Origin: Oligoflexia bacterium | Lineage (GTDB): Bacteria > Bdellovibrionota > Bacteriovoracia > Bacteriovoracales > Bacteriovoracaceae | DNA length: 50,725 nt | Assembly: GCA_015232015.1 (NCBI GenBank) | Contig: JADGAM010000010.1 | Location: 1-50,725, forward strand | Direction of reading: 5' to 3' | Shown here: positions 17,867 through 26,672 of the stretch, in pieces | Layout of the letters: each line of letters starts with the position of its first letter | How positions within the stretch are numbered: the stretch's first letter is position 1 | The notes under the pieces: generated by a model | Seen by the model: only the letters and a program-made list of their open reading frames with translations | Database searches by the model: none | What the model was told of the DNA's origin: nothing | Position numbers and translations under genes: made by a program

Positions 17867-18676
17867 ATGCAACCTTTAATGCCTAATTTTGATCCAGTAA
17901 TTTTTTCTCTTGGCCCACTTCAAGTACGTTGGTATGGTTTAATGTATGTGATTGGCTTTTTACTTGGAGGTAGATTATATCTTAAACTTTGTAGAGAGAA
18001 ATTTGTCAAATTGCCTGTTGAAAAATTGGATATGTATATCTTTCATATTATTATTGGAATGTTTTTAGGGGCCAGATTACTCTTTGTCTTTGTTTATAAT
18101 TGGGATTATTACTCTGAAAATCTTTCGGAGATATTTACCGTATGGAAAGGTGGACTAAGTTTCCATGGAGGATTTTTAGGTTTCGTTATAGTTTGTATTA
18201 TTTATTCAAAAAAATATAAGATTCCATTTTTTAATTTAGCAGATGGTATTGTATTAACAGCAACACCGGGATTATTTTTCGGGAGGATGGGAAATTTTAT
18301 TAATGGTGAATTATATGGACGTATTACTGATGTTCCTTGGGGAATGATCTTTCACAATGGTGGTCCATACCCAAGACACCCATCTCAATTATATGAAGGA
18401 ATTGGAGAAGGAGTTATCCTTTTGGCCATTTTATGGATTTTAAAATATAGAGTAAAATATCAAGGGATTTTATCTGCAACTTTTCTCATAGGATATGGTT
18501 GTATTCGTTTTACAGTTGAGTTTTTTCGAGAGCCAGATGTACAGTTAGGATATTATTTTGGTGGAACTACTACTATGGGACAAATTTTATGTATGTTGAT
18601 GATAATTGCAGGTATCGGGCTAATGACTTATTCTATTAAGAGTAAAGAACTTATCATGTCAGTAAAGTTAAAGTGA
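17867..18676 (+). CDS. lgt: Prolipoprotein diacylglyceryl transferase
   Basis: 269 residues, the usual length for Lgt, an integral inner-membrane enzyme that moves diacylglycerol from phosphatidylglycerol to the lipobox Cys of prolipoproteins. Landmarks are VRWYGLMYVIGFLLGG near the N-terminus, the signature GRMGNFINGELYGR, and YPRHPSQLYEG, which includes the family's conserved residues. About seven hydrophobic segments are visible. It serves the several lipoproteins in this window. It ends 31 bp from the convergent aquaglyceroporin gene. Confidence 0.97.
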   Translation: MQPLMPNFDPVIFSLGPLQVRWYGLMYVIGFLLGGRLYLKLCREKFVKLPVEKLDMYIFHIIIGMFLGARLLFVFVYNWDYYSENLSEIFTVWKGGLSFHGGFLGFVIVCIIYSKKYKIPFFNLADGIVLTATPGLFFGRMGNFINGELYGRITDVPWGMIFHNGGPYPRHPSQLYEGIGEGVILLAILWILKYRVKYQGILSATFLIGYGCIRFTVEFFREPDVQLGYYFGGTTTMGQILCMLMIIAGIGLMTYSIKSKELIMSVKLK

Positions 18677-18707
18677 TTTATTTAAAAAATTTTGTCATTT
18701 TGAAAAT

Positions 18708-19532
18708 CTAACAAATATTATTTTTCTCCTTATAAAACATCAATTTATCAAGTACAAATCTAAATAACAAGGCCACACAAGAAGCTCCTGTAATTGGCGC
18801 TAACACATAAACAATAATAGATGAAAAAAAACTACCACCCGCTAAAGCAGCATTTCCCCAACCGGCAAAATATGCAATCAATCTGGGAGCAAAATCTCTG
18901 GCGGGATTAAATCCTGCTTGAGTTATAGAAGCGATTAAAACAATATCAACTGTAACTGCTAAACCAATAAATAAAGGTATTAAATTTTCTCCGGGTCCAG
19001 CAATGTTACAATCATGAGTTAAAATCATAATAAAAAATAACAAAATGGCGGTACCAATAAATTCTGCAGCAAATGCTAGACCCATACTTACTGTTGCTGC
19101 TTGGCCTGCACTTGGATTAGGATAAAATTCTCCAAACATCATCGCTGTTTTAATTGATTCATTTGATCCTCTTACAATATTATGAAGATTTTCAAACGAT
19201 GTAATAGAATTATTAAAAAGTAAATAAAGCAATAAGGCGGCAACAATTCCACCTAAAAATTGCGCCAAAACATACATAGGAACTTTTTTATATGACATTC
19301 TACCTGCAATAGCCAATCCGATACTTACTGCGGGATTTAAATGAGCACATGATAAATATCTAGTTGCATAGATTGCAAGAGATACTGTTATTCCCCAAAT
19401 TAAAGCAACTTCAGCTAAACCTAATCCAGTATTAAACAAAATGCTGACAGCAACACTTCCACAACCAAATAAGACAATTATAAAAGTTCCAATCATTTCA
19501 CCAAAAAAGTGGCGGGCCTTTAATATATCCAT
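18708..19532 (-). CDS. glpF: Aquaglyceroporin / glycerol facilitator (MIP family)
   Basis: 274 residues, six helices and two NPA half-helices: AHLNPAVS near residue 66 and GFNPARDFAPR near 205. The Asp after the second NPAR is typical of glycerol-conducting GlpF rather than water-only aquaporins. It starts 16 bp after the end of the last ketosynthase-like gene in the lipid-type operon and shares its orientation, so it appears to be the final gene of that operon. Glycerol uptake could then be linked to making an unusual glycerolipid; this is inference from position only. No glycerol kinase is present in the window. Confidence 0.9.
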   Translation of the reverse strand: MDILKARHFFGEMIGTFIIVLFGCGSVAVSILFNTGLGLAEVALIWGITVSLAIYATRYLSCAHLNPAVSIGLAIAGRMSYKKVPMYVLAQFLGGIVAALLLYLLFNNSITSFENLHNIVRGSNESIKTAMMFGEFYPNPSAGQAATVSMGLAFAAEFIGTAILLFFIMILTHDCNIAGPGENLIPLFIGLAVTVDIVLIASITQAGFNPARDFAPRLIAYFAGWGNAALAGGSFFSSIIVYVLAPITGASCVALLFRFVLDKLMFYKEKNNIC

Positions 19533-19548
19533 TTTTATATTTTCCGTT

Positions 19549-20301
19549 TTATATATTTTTTATTGTATTCCAATTGTGAAACTGGGCCAATAACCAAGTG
19601 GCCACTCCACAATTTCCATATTCATTAATAAAATTGTTAGTATTTAAATTATTATCTATAAACAAATCGTATATTGCTTTTAATCCAGGACGCTTGGAAT
19701 TTGATTTTTCTAAAATAAGAAAAACAGCTCCTTCGGAGTTTTTGTTCTCTAAACATATTTTTTCTTTTTGCTGATATAATGAAATTATAGAATCAAATGC
19801 TCCAACTATTGCAACTTTACTCTCATTTCTTATTAAAGATTTTATTCCCTCTTCTAATGCATGTTTGCCACATATTGCATTATCACTCCAATTACAACTT
19901 ACACCTTCAATATTATAATTTATTGATATCAGTGCTATCGCCAAATTTGATAAACTTCTAATAAACCATAAGGGATTAATTTTAACTCCACCGCGAGTAT
20001 AATAATCTTTTAAATCCAACTTATCATTTAGATATGAAAAAGAAGGAAAAAGCTCTTCTAATTCTGAAGTTGTTGAAGGAGAACAAATAAATATTGAACG
20101 ATCTTCTGGTGGATAAAAGTTTATATTAATCATTTCTGCGGCCATACCCATGGCCACTAATCCCAGCTTTGTTACCCTAGGAGAAAGTTTAAAATCCTTT
20201 TTTGCAATATATTTTTTTTCTAAGTCAGATGTTAATTGTAATCCCAGTGAATGATGAATTATACCCACTCCTGTAATTATTATTTTTTCATCTATGTTCA
20301 T
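19549..20301 (-). CDS. Degenerate ketosynthase / chain-length-factor-like protein (second CLF)
   Basis: 250 residues, much shorter than a normal KS of about 410. It keeps the N-terminal KS start EKIIITGVGIIHHSLG and a middle region ending SEGAVFLILEKSN, which matches the KS 'GEGAG..vLE' block. The nucleophile region reads GVSCNWSDNAICGKHALEEG and does not match the TACASG elbow cleanly. The AHGT and KS..GH segments that provide the catalytic His and Lys are absent. It is therefore probably not catalytic and may pair with the intact KS encoded 16 bp upstream, as a chain-length factor does in type II polyketide systems. It is the last KS-like gene before glpF. Confidence 0.75.
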   Translation of the reverse strand: MNIDEKIIITGVGIIHHSLGLQLTSDLEKKYIAKKDFKLSPRVTKLGLVAMGMAAEMININFYPPEDRSIFICSPSTTSELEELFPSFSYLNDKLDLKDYYTRGGVKINPLWFIRSLSNLAIALISINYNIEGVSCNWSDNAICGKHALEEGIKSLIRNESKVAIVGAFDSIISLYQQKEKICLENKNSEGAVFLILEKSNSKRPGLKAIYDLFIDNNLNTNNFINEYGNCGVATWLLAQFHNWNTIKNI

Positions 20302-20317
20302 GGTATTTAATCCTTGC

Positions 20318-21640
20318 TTAATCCATATTAAATTTTTTTAAGGCCAATATTGAATTAAAACCACCAAATCCAAATGAATTACATAAAGCTATATTTATTT
20401 TATGTTCTTGAGTACCATTTGCTACATAGTCTAAATCACAATCAGCATCTACATTTTTTATATTTATAGTGGGAAAGGCCATGTTGTTTTTAATTGATAA
20501 AATTGTAGCAATTACACCAGCTACTCCTGCTGCTGCAATTAAATGACCAATCATCGACTTTATGGCAGAAATTTTTATTTTGTATGCGTGATCACCTAAG
20601 GCCTTTTTTATGGCCAAGGTTTCTGTTATATCATTTAAGGGAGTTGCAGTACCATGAGCATTTATATAATCAATATCTTGGGGATATAAATTTGCTTTCT
20701 TAAGAGTTTGCTCTATGGCCCAGGAAACCGCCTGCGCACTTGGGTCTGGATGAGTTAAATTGTAAGCATCACAACTACTGGTGTATGCTATAATTTCAGA
20801 GTGTATTTTAGCACCCCTTTTTATCGCCGATTCATATGATTCTATTAATAATAATCCCGCTCCCTCTCCTAAAACAGTACCATCTCTTTTTGAATCAAAT
20901 GGTGAGCAACGGCCTCTTTCAGAAAGTGCTCCTAACCGAGTAAATCCAAGTAGTCCAAAAGGATTTAACATTGAATCTACACCACCTACAATTGCTTGCT
21001 CGCATAGTCCATGTTTTATTCGTTGATAGGCAATGCCTATCGCTTGGGCGGAGGCCGCACAATTAGATACATTGGTTAGAGCTACTCCTTTTAGCTTTAT
21101 TTTTTGATTTAAATAAAAAGTAGGATAATCTTCTATGGCCCGAATAATATATGGTGATCTTCCTTTTAATTCTTCAATAGTTTTTTCTTTTGTAACAATT
21201 TTTTTAGCATCTTCAATGAAAAATTCTTCTATGCCAGTACCAATAATCATATCAATTATTTTACTTTCATTGTTTATTTGATTATTTGTCAGTAGTTCTT
21301 CAAATGCTAATAGCAAGAATACTAACTTGCGATCAATATTCATTAAAGAAACATCGATATTTTTTTCATTAAGTTTTTGAATTAATTTTTTGTTTTTAAT
21401 TTCTCCCGCAACTGATATTGGAAAACTACTTGCATCAAAATTTGAAACTGTGGTGATACCTGATGTAGCATTTTTTAAAGCATTAAAATATTCATCAACT
21501 CCAATTGCAATTGGCGATACAATAGACATGCCAGTAACTACTACTCTATTAGCATTATTAGAATTATTAGCATTATTAGCATTATTAACGTTAAATTGAT
21601 GATCTTGATTAATTTTTTTATTTTCACTGTTATTTTTCAT
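20318..21640 (-). CDS. Beta-ketoacyl-ACP synthase (KS-alpha, second copy)
   Basis: 440 residues of FabF/KS-II type with a complete active site: Cys194 in NVSNCAASAQAIG, His329 in INAHGTATPLND, Lys361 and His366 in KSMIGHLIAAAG. The GFGGFNS end loop is also present. It condenses an acyl-ACP chain with malonyl-ACP. The first 30 residues are a low-complexity Asn/Ala run (NNANNANNSNNAN) encoded by tandem 9-bp units before the true domain starts at RVVVTGMSI. It overlaps the upstream CLF-like gene by 11 bp and is followed by a second CLF-like gene, so it forms KS/CLF pair two. Confidence 0.92.
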   Translation of the reverse strand: MKNNSENKKINQDHQFNVNNANNANNSNNANRVVVTGMSIVSPIAIGVDEYFNALKNATSGITTVSNFDASSFPISVAGEIKNKKLIQKLNEKNIDVSLMNIDRKLVFLLLAFEELLTNNQINNESKIIDMIIGTGIEEFFIEDAKKIVTKEKTIEELKGRSPYIIRAIEDYPTFYLNQKIKLKGVALTNVSNCAASAQAIGIAYQRIKHGLCEQAIVGGVDSMLNPFGLLGFTRLGALSERGRCSPFDSKRDGTVLGEGAGLLLIESYESAIKRGAKIHSEIIAYTSSCDAYNLTHPDPSAQAVSWAIEQTLKKANLYPQDIDYINAHGTATPLNDITETLAIKKALGDHAYKIKISAIKSMIGHLIAAAGVAGVIATILSIKNNMAFPTINIKNVDADCDLDYVANGTQEHKINIALCNSFGFGGFNSILALKKFNMD

Positions 21641-22577
21641 GTTTTAAAATTATCTCCCCGTTCATCCCATTTGGAGAATTAACTGTCACACAAAATGTTT
21701 GATTATCTTTTTCTGATGAATTATTAACATTTATTAAATCAATTATTTCTAAAATTGGGCCAGCAGCTCCATATTGATTTCCAGTTACATAAGGAAAATA
21801 ATTTAATGGTTTTACCTGATCATTTGAATGTTTATTAAAACATTCATTACTCATTTTAGTTGAAAGATTTATTGAAAGAAGTTCAGCTTTATAATCTGAT
21901 CTTGCTAATCTTTTATTAGCATTTTCTTTTTTTTCTAATATTAAAAAACCGGCCCCCTCACTTTGAACAAAATCCTTATGATCAAACCAACCCCAATTAA
22001 AATATGTGGTAGTTCCCATATAACTAATTAACTCATCAGCACCACCAACTAGGGCGTATTTTACATTATCTTCTAGCAAATCTAGAACTGCGCTTTGCAA
22101 GGCCGCAACTGCTCCAGCAGCAAAACTATTAAATATTACCGTTGATCCTTTTATATTAAAACTAATGGCCACATGACTTAGTACTAATCCAGAAAGATAG
22201 TGTAAAACAAGCAATGGATTGGTACGAGTTATTCCTTCCGTTGCAAATCTTTTTAAATCAAATGTATTATTTTCTGGATTTAAAGAGTGGGTAACTAATG
22301 GAATTGCAGGATCAAATGCAGAGGGTACAGGACCAACACCCATATATAATCCCATCTCAAATGGGTTATAATTATAAAAATATTTATTATCTTTATCTTT
22401 ATTAGAAGCAATTAGTTTGGCATCGATTAAAGCTCGATGAGCAGCAATTTCTGCTAAATGAGCAGTTCGAGTAACTACCTTTGCAGCTTTTTTATTTTTT
22501 AATATTGAGGTTAGATCTTTCGGTATTTCAGAATTCATCATTCCAAATCCGGAAACGACTATTTCATTTACATTCAT
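21630..22577 (-). CDS. Chain-length-factor-like ketosynthase (active-site Cys lost)
   Basis: The start at 22577 has AAGGAG seven bases upstream and gives 315 residues; it overlaps the upstream KS gene by 14 bp. The KS fold is visible from NEIVVSGFGMMNS through VQSEGAGFLILEKK. The nucleophile elbow reads VIFNSFAAGAVAAL, where the usual TACA(S/T)G Cys is Phe. The C-terminal part has GNQYGAAGP in the place of the KS..GHLIAAAG segment, so Lys and His are lost too. This is how CLF (KS-beta) subunits look, which control chain length in heterodimers with KS-alpha. The partner should be the KS encoded just upstream. Confidence 0.85.
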   Translation of the reverse strand: MNVNEIVVSGFGMMNSEIPKDLTSILKNKKAAKVVTRTAHLAEIAAHRALIDAKLIASNKDKDNKYFYNYNPFEMGLYMGVGPVPSAFDPAIPLVTHSLNPENNTFDLKRFATEGITRTNPLLVLHYLSGLVLSHVAISFNIKGSTVIFNSFAAGAVAALQSAVLDLLEDNVKYALVGGADELISYMGTTTYFNWGWFDHKDFVQSEGAGFLILEKKENANKRLARSDYKAELLSINLSTKMSNECFNKHSNDQVKPLNYFPYVTGNQYGAAGPILEIIDLINVNNSSEKDNQTFCVTVNSPNGMNGEIILKHEK

Positions 22578-23931
22578 TGCAACTCCTTTTAAATAGCAAA
22601 GAATAGTTATGACCGCCAAATGCAAATGAGTTTTTTAGTGCGTATTTTATATTTAAATTTGATGTAATACTTTTGTTACCAACAAAATTTAAATTTAGCT
22701 TTTCTATCTCACTATCTAATTTATTTAAATTATAATTTGCTGGAATTTTTTGCGTTTGTAAGCTTTTAATCACAAATATACTTTCAACAACTCCAGAAGC
22801 GGCAATTAAATGACCTATCATCGATTTATGAGAAGATATTAAAGGTGATTTTTCATTTTGTGTTTGTGTTTGTGTTTGTGTTTGTGTTTGTGACTGTGAT
22901 TGAAAGACTTGAGCAATGGCCTTACTTTCAAGGAGATCATTTTGATAAGTGGAAGTACCATGAGCATTTATATAATCAATTTGCGTAGGCATGACTTGCG
23001 CATTTTTTAAACAATTTTTTATTGCCCTAGCAGCTCCTTTGCCTTCAGGATGAGGATCAGTCATCTTATGAGCATCACTGGCCGCTCCCCAACCGACTAT
23101 TTCAGCATATATTTTTGCACCTCTATTACAAGCAGATTCATATGATTCCAAAATAATTATACCCGCACCTTCACCTAAAACAAAACCATCACGATTTTGG
23201 TCAAAAGGTCTACTTGCTAACTTTGGATTGTCATTTTTTTTAGAGAGCGCCCCTAATAAACTAAAACCTGTTAAAAAATGGGGGTTAATTGCTGCTATTG
23301 TTCCACCAGCTATGGCCCATAGATTATTAACACTTTCTCCTCTTATTTTTCGATAAATTATTTCATCTTTTAATTTTTGGTAAGCATATGCTATGGCGGC
23401 CGTACTACCTGCGCATGCTAAAGATATTATATTAATTTTCTTACTAAGCTCACTAAAACTATTCTTATTATCTTTCCATATATACTCAACTACTCTCTTT
23501 AATAATTCATTAGGTGATCTAAGAGAATAACTTAAAGAATCTACTTCACCTGTCTTATAATATCTAAAAATATTTTCATATGAGATTAACCCTGATTCTG
23601 CTCCTAAATAAATTACATAGGGTAAACGGTTTTTCAAATTGCTATCTATTAATGCTGTTTCTAGTGAGTGCAAAAGAAATAAATCATTTAGCGTTGAAAT
23701 TGCTGAAAAATATTTATTTTGCATTCTACTAATTATTTCATCATTCACATGAAAAGCAATGTGAGAGGGAAAGCTTGAGAAATCAAAGCGCTTTATTTTA
23801 TCAACTTGATTTAATGGATATAGATCACCATTAATCAAATTATTAAATGATGAATCTATTAAATCACCTAATGGATTTACACTACCCATACCTGTAATTA
23901 CTATTTTGCAACCATTATCATTACGACTCAT
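22564..23931 (-). CDS. Beta-ketoacyl-ACP synthase (KS-alpha, first copy)
   Basis: 455 residues, FabF-like, with Cys173 in ISLACAGSTAAI, His324 in INAHGTSTYQND, Lys369 and His374 in HKSMIGHLIAASG, and the closing FAFGGHN loop. All catalytic residues are present. A 16-residue Ser/Gln then Thr/Gln repeat (SQSQTQTQ...) sits between the AHGT and KSMIGH motifs, encoded by TGTGTT-type hexamers on the plus strand, probably a surface loop. The gene overlaps the FabZ-like gene upstream by 4 bp and the CLF-like gene downstream by 14 bp, so the three are translationally coupled. First KS/CLF pair of the operon. Confidence 0.92.
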   Translation of the reverse strand: MSRNDNGCKIVITGMGSVNPLGDLIDSSFNNLINGDLYPLNQVDKIKRFDFSSFPSHIAFHVNDEIISRMQNKYFSAISTLNDLFLLHSLETALIDSNLKNRLPYVIYLGAESGLISYENIFRYYKTGEVDSLSYSLRSPNELLKRVVEYIWKDNKNSFSELSKKINIISLACAGSTAAIAYAYQKLKDEIIYRKIRGESVNNLWAIAGGTIAAINPHFLTGFSLLGALSKKNDNPKLASRPFDQNRDGFVLGEGAGIIILESYESACNRGAKIYAEIVGWGAASDAHKMTDPHPEGKGAARAIKNCLKNAQVMPTQIDYINAHGTSTYQNDLLESKAIAQVFQSQSQTQTQTQTQTQNEKSPLISSHKSMIGHLIAASGVVESIFVIKSLQTQKIPANYNLNKLDSEIEKLNLNFVGNKSITSNLNIKYALKNSFAFGGHNYSLLFKRSCNECK

Positions 23932-24389
23932 TTTAAATCTTCACTCCAAAATGCAAATATTTCTTGTAATGATTTTTCAAGAATTGGACTATTATTTTCG
24001 GCCATCACAAAACTTAATTCTGCTTCTGCAACAATTCGATCTTCAACGCTCGCACATACTTTCACTTTTGCTGATACCTCATCTAAACTACAAATAGTAC
24101 TGGCATAAATTATTTGATGTCCAGGACGCACTATCTCTCTGAATTTTGCTTTGTTAATTGCAATCATTACCGCTTTACGATTTTGCTCAGGACTAATTTT
24201 CTTTAATGAATGATATAATAGATATCCACTTAATTGCGCCATTCCCTCAATTATTAAAACTCCAGGCATTGTAGGATGAGAAGGAAAGTGATCATCAAAA
24301 AAATCTTCAGACATGCTAACATTTTTTATTGCTCGAGCACGAATTCCCACCTCTATTTCTATTATTTTATCAATTAAAAAAAATCTCAT
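23928..24389 (-). CDS. FabZ-type 3-hydroxyacyl-ACP dehydratase (intact active site)
   Basis: 153 residues, hotdog fold. The active-site segment DDHFPSHPTMPGVLIIEGMA contains His34 and Glu48 in the FabZ arrangement. It removes water from 3-hydroxyacyl-ACP to give the trans-2-enoyl form. It lies in the operon between the nitroreductase and KS genes and overlaps the KS start by four bases. Both hotdog proteins of this operon start almost identically (MRFFLIDKI here, MRFLLIDRI in the other), suggesting they arose by duplication. Confidence 0.9.
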   Translation of the reverse strand: MRFFLIDKIIEIEVGIRARAIKNVSMSEDFFDDHFPSHPTMPGVLIIEGMAQLSGYLLYHSLKKISPEQNRKAVMIAINKAKFREIVRPGHQIIYASTICSLDEVSAKVKVCASVEDRIVAEAELSFVMAENNSPILEKSLQEIFAFWSEDLK

Positions 24390-24416
24390 ACATAATTCCT
24401 AATTACTTTAATTATT

Positions 24417-25169
24417 CTATTTAATTATTTGTAATATTTTGTTTATATCTCTTCTTTTTGCAGAAACTTTTGAAGATAAATTTAAATTAAAATTTTCAAT
24501 TTTCCCGAAGGGAGAAAGTGCCAAAATTTGATAATCATTTTTTAAATTCACTAACTTTGATATTTCATCATTAGCGAGAGTTGGACCTGTCATAATACAT
24601 GTACCAATTCCTTGGGAATAGGCCATTAAACAAAAATTTTGCATGGCCATGGAAACTGATATAGTATCTGAATTCATCAACCCTCTTAATAAATTTTCAT
24701 TTTTTATTTGCTTATTTTCTACTTGTTCATGTTCTATTTGTTCCAACTCTCGAATTAATATTTTTAAAAAAGCATTTCCACCTTTTTTTTCTGCAAAAAT
24801 TGCTAAGTAAGGAGCATCTTTGAAAAAATAAAAATTTTTTATATAATCTTTTAAGTTTAAATTCAAAATATCCTTATTGGATGTATTATTATTCGAACAA
24901 TTATTTGAATTGTTATTAGAAAATATTTTTTCAATTTTTTCCTTACAAACAATAGCAATCTTTTTTATCAATTCTTGATTTTTTATTATAATAAAATACC
25001 AAGGTTGAGCATTACTGGCAGAAGGAGCAAAGCGAGCAGCATCTATCATTTCTTCAATCTCATAATCACTTACAGGGTGAGTATCTGCAGTCAAGTAGCT
25101 TCTGACACTTCTTCGGGCCTTTATGAGAGTTTTGATATCAATTTTTTCAAGTTTATTTATTTCTTGCAT
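24417..25169 (-). CDS. Nitroreductase-family FMN oxidoreductase
   Basis: 250 residues. RRSVRSY near residue 18 and RFAPSASNAQPWYFIII near residue 46 are the FMN-binding signatures of the nitroreductase family; SMAMQNFCLMAYSQGIGTC is the second FMN contact helix. An Asn/Ser-rich insertion (residues about 90-105) interrupts the domain. It overlaps the radical SAM gene by 13 bp. Relatives reduce or oxidise small or ACP-bound substrates with flavin. No enoyl reductase is present in the operon, so this protein or the radical SAM enzyme is a candidate for the redox step on the acyl chain; that is inference. Confidence 0.85.
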   Translation of the reverse strand: MQEINKLEKIDIKTLIKARRSVRSYLTADTHPVSDYEIEEMIDAARFAPSASNAQPWYFIIIKNQELIKKIAIVCKEKIEKIFSNNNSNNCSNNNTSNKDILNLNLKDYIKNFYFFKDAPYLAIFAEKKGGNAFLKILIRELEQIEHEQVENKQIKNENLLRGLMNSDTISVSMAMQNFCLMAYSQGIGTCIMTGPTLANDEISKLVNLKNDYQILALSPFGKIENFNLNLSSKVSAKRRDINKILQIIK

Positions 25170-26626
25170 ACAACCTTTTTAGTTCTTTTTCCTTCTGGAA
25201 ATTGACGATAGAAATTGTTATACACACACATGGGCATTAAACGTCCATCACTCTTAGGATAGTGATTACAACACTTTTGTACTCGCTCTAAATCAAAGGT
25301 ATATCGATCCATATAGTGATGAATAAAAACTGTTTTGGCGGAAAAGTCTCCAAGATTTATTTTTTCTTTTTCACTTATTTTTTTATCTGTTGGAAATATT
25401 TTACTAAATAAATCTTTAAGGTTTGAACATATCTTATCAGAGCATGGGATATTAGCATCGCCTGACCATAAATTATAAACCATTTTCTCATATGTTCTTT
25501 CAATATTTTTATCACTGATTGAAACAATACCTTTATTCTGAGCTAAATCTAAAATATCTTTTATTTCTAGAAATCTTGAAAAAGGAACTGCTTTAATCGT
25601 TCCATCCTCATCAGTGTATTTAAATAAATATGCCAGTGAAAAACAAAGTGGATGAGAGCACGGTAAGTTTGCAAAATCACCTTGCTTAAGAATATCATTT
25701 GATTGTTCTATTATTGCTTTCTCCACACATGGAATTGTCATTACATCCATTGGATCAACTTCAAAACTTTTTCCACTACCCACGTAAGCTGCTGGTTGAA
25801 ATGTTACACCTAGAAAATTTTTATGAGAGCTAATAAAAGTTACAATTTTTCCTATTTGATGATCATTAATGCCTTTTACTACGGTTGCATTAATAATAGC
25901 TGGAATTTCTTCTCTTTCAATGGCCTCAATGGCCGCTAATTTTTGTGGTAAATAATTTTTTCCTCTTAATTTTACATAAGTAGATTCATCCCATCCATCA
26001 AATTGGAAAAACAAATAAGCACCACTTTCTTTTATTTTTTTTGCAAATTCTTTATCTTCAGCAATCTTAATACCATTAGTATTAAGTCCTACTCTTTCAA
26101 CCTTACCACTATCATAGGCCATTTTTATAAAATCAAAAACTTGGGGGTGAATGGTTGGTTCTCCACCCGCCAAAATGATAACTGGTAGTTTACCTTCGGC
26201 GCGAATTAAGTTATCCAATATTTTTTTAAAATCCTCAGTAGTAAATGAAAAAGAACTTTGATTTCCACCGGTGATACATATTGGACAATTCATATTACAA
26301 CGATCACTTATATCAATAACCGGTTGACAAGTATGTTGTTCATGTTCTTCACAAAGACCGCAATCATTGGGACAACCTTGCTCTCTTTTGCTATTTACAT
26401 GATGGGGAATAGTTCCTGGTTTATTAAAGTGATAAGCATTTAAATAATGTTTAGAATCAGAAGAGACCATGTTTTCAGTAATTCCACAATCTGGACAAAA
26501 TTTTCTAAAAATTACTTTTTCTCCTCTAAAAAGAACTTTTGTATTTACTAAAGCTTCACATTTATTGCACATACTAGTTGTTGATTTAAAATATATGTGA
26601 TTACGATCTTTTTTTTCTTCACTCAT
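25157..26626 (-). CDS. Radical SAM enzyme of the Tes/MJ0619-like family
   Basis: 489 residues. The N-terminal rubredoxin-like pair is Cys20/Cys23 and Cys44/Cys47 (MCNKCEA, FCPDCG). An auxiliary cluster motif CPNDCGLCEEHEQHTC uses Cys85, 89, 92, 100. The radical SAM CX3CX2C is CNMNCPIC (110, 114, 117), followed by the glycine-rich GGEPTIHP. Further Cys occur late (CSHPLC, CSDKIC), and KCCNHYPKSDGRLMPMC closes the chain. This is the complete cysteine layout of tetraether lipid synthase, which joins unactivated alkyl chains by C-C bonds. Placement inside a fatty-acyl synthesis operon makes a lipid or acyl-ACP substrate likely, but the exact reaction is unknown. The family also contains members of other function. 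Confidence 0.88.
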   Translation of the reverse strand: MSEEKKDRNHIYFKSTTSMCNKCEALVNTKVLFRGEKVIFRKFCPDCGITENMVSSDSKHYLNAYHFNKPGTIPHHVNSKREQGCPNDCGLCEEHEQHTCQPVIDISDRCNMNCPICITGGNQSSFSFTTEDFKKILDNLIRAEGKLPVIILAGGEPTIHPQVFDFIKMAYDSGKVERVGLNTNGIKIAEDKEFAKKIKESGAYLFFQFDGWDESTYVKLRGKNYLPQKLAAIEAIEREEIPAIINATVVKGINDHQIGKIVTFISSHKNFLGVTFQPAAYVGSGKSFEVDPMDVMTIPCVEKAIIEQSNDILKQGDFANLPCSHPLCFSLAYLFKYTDEDGTIKAVPFSRFLEIKDILDLAQNKGIVSISDKNIERTYEKMVYNLWSGDANIPCSDKICSNLKDLFSKIFPTDKKISEKEKINLGDFSAKTVFIHHYMDRYTFDLERVQKCCNHYPKSDGRLMPMCVYNNFYRQFPEGKRTKKVVCKK

Positions 26627-26672
26627 TTGAATTTCTCCTAATCAAACCTTTTAAATTAATTAATTTATTTAT

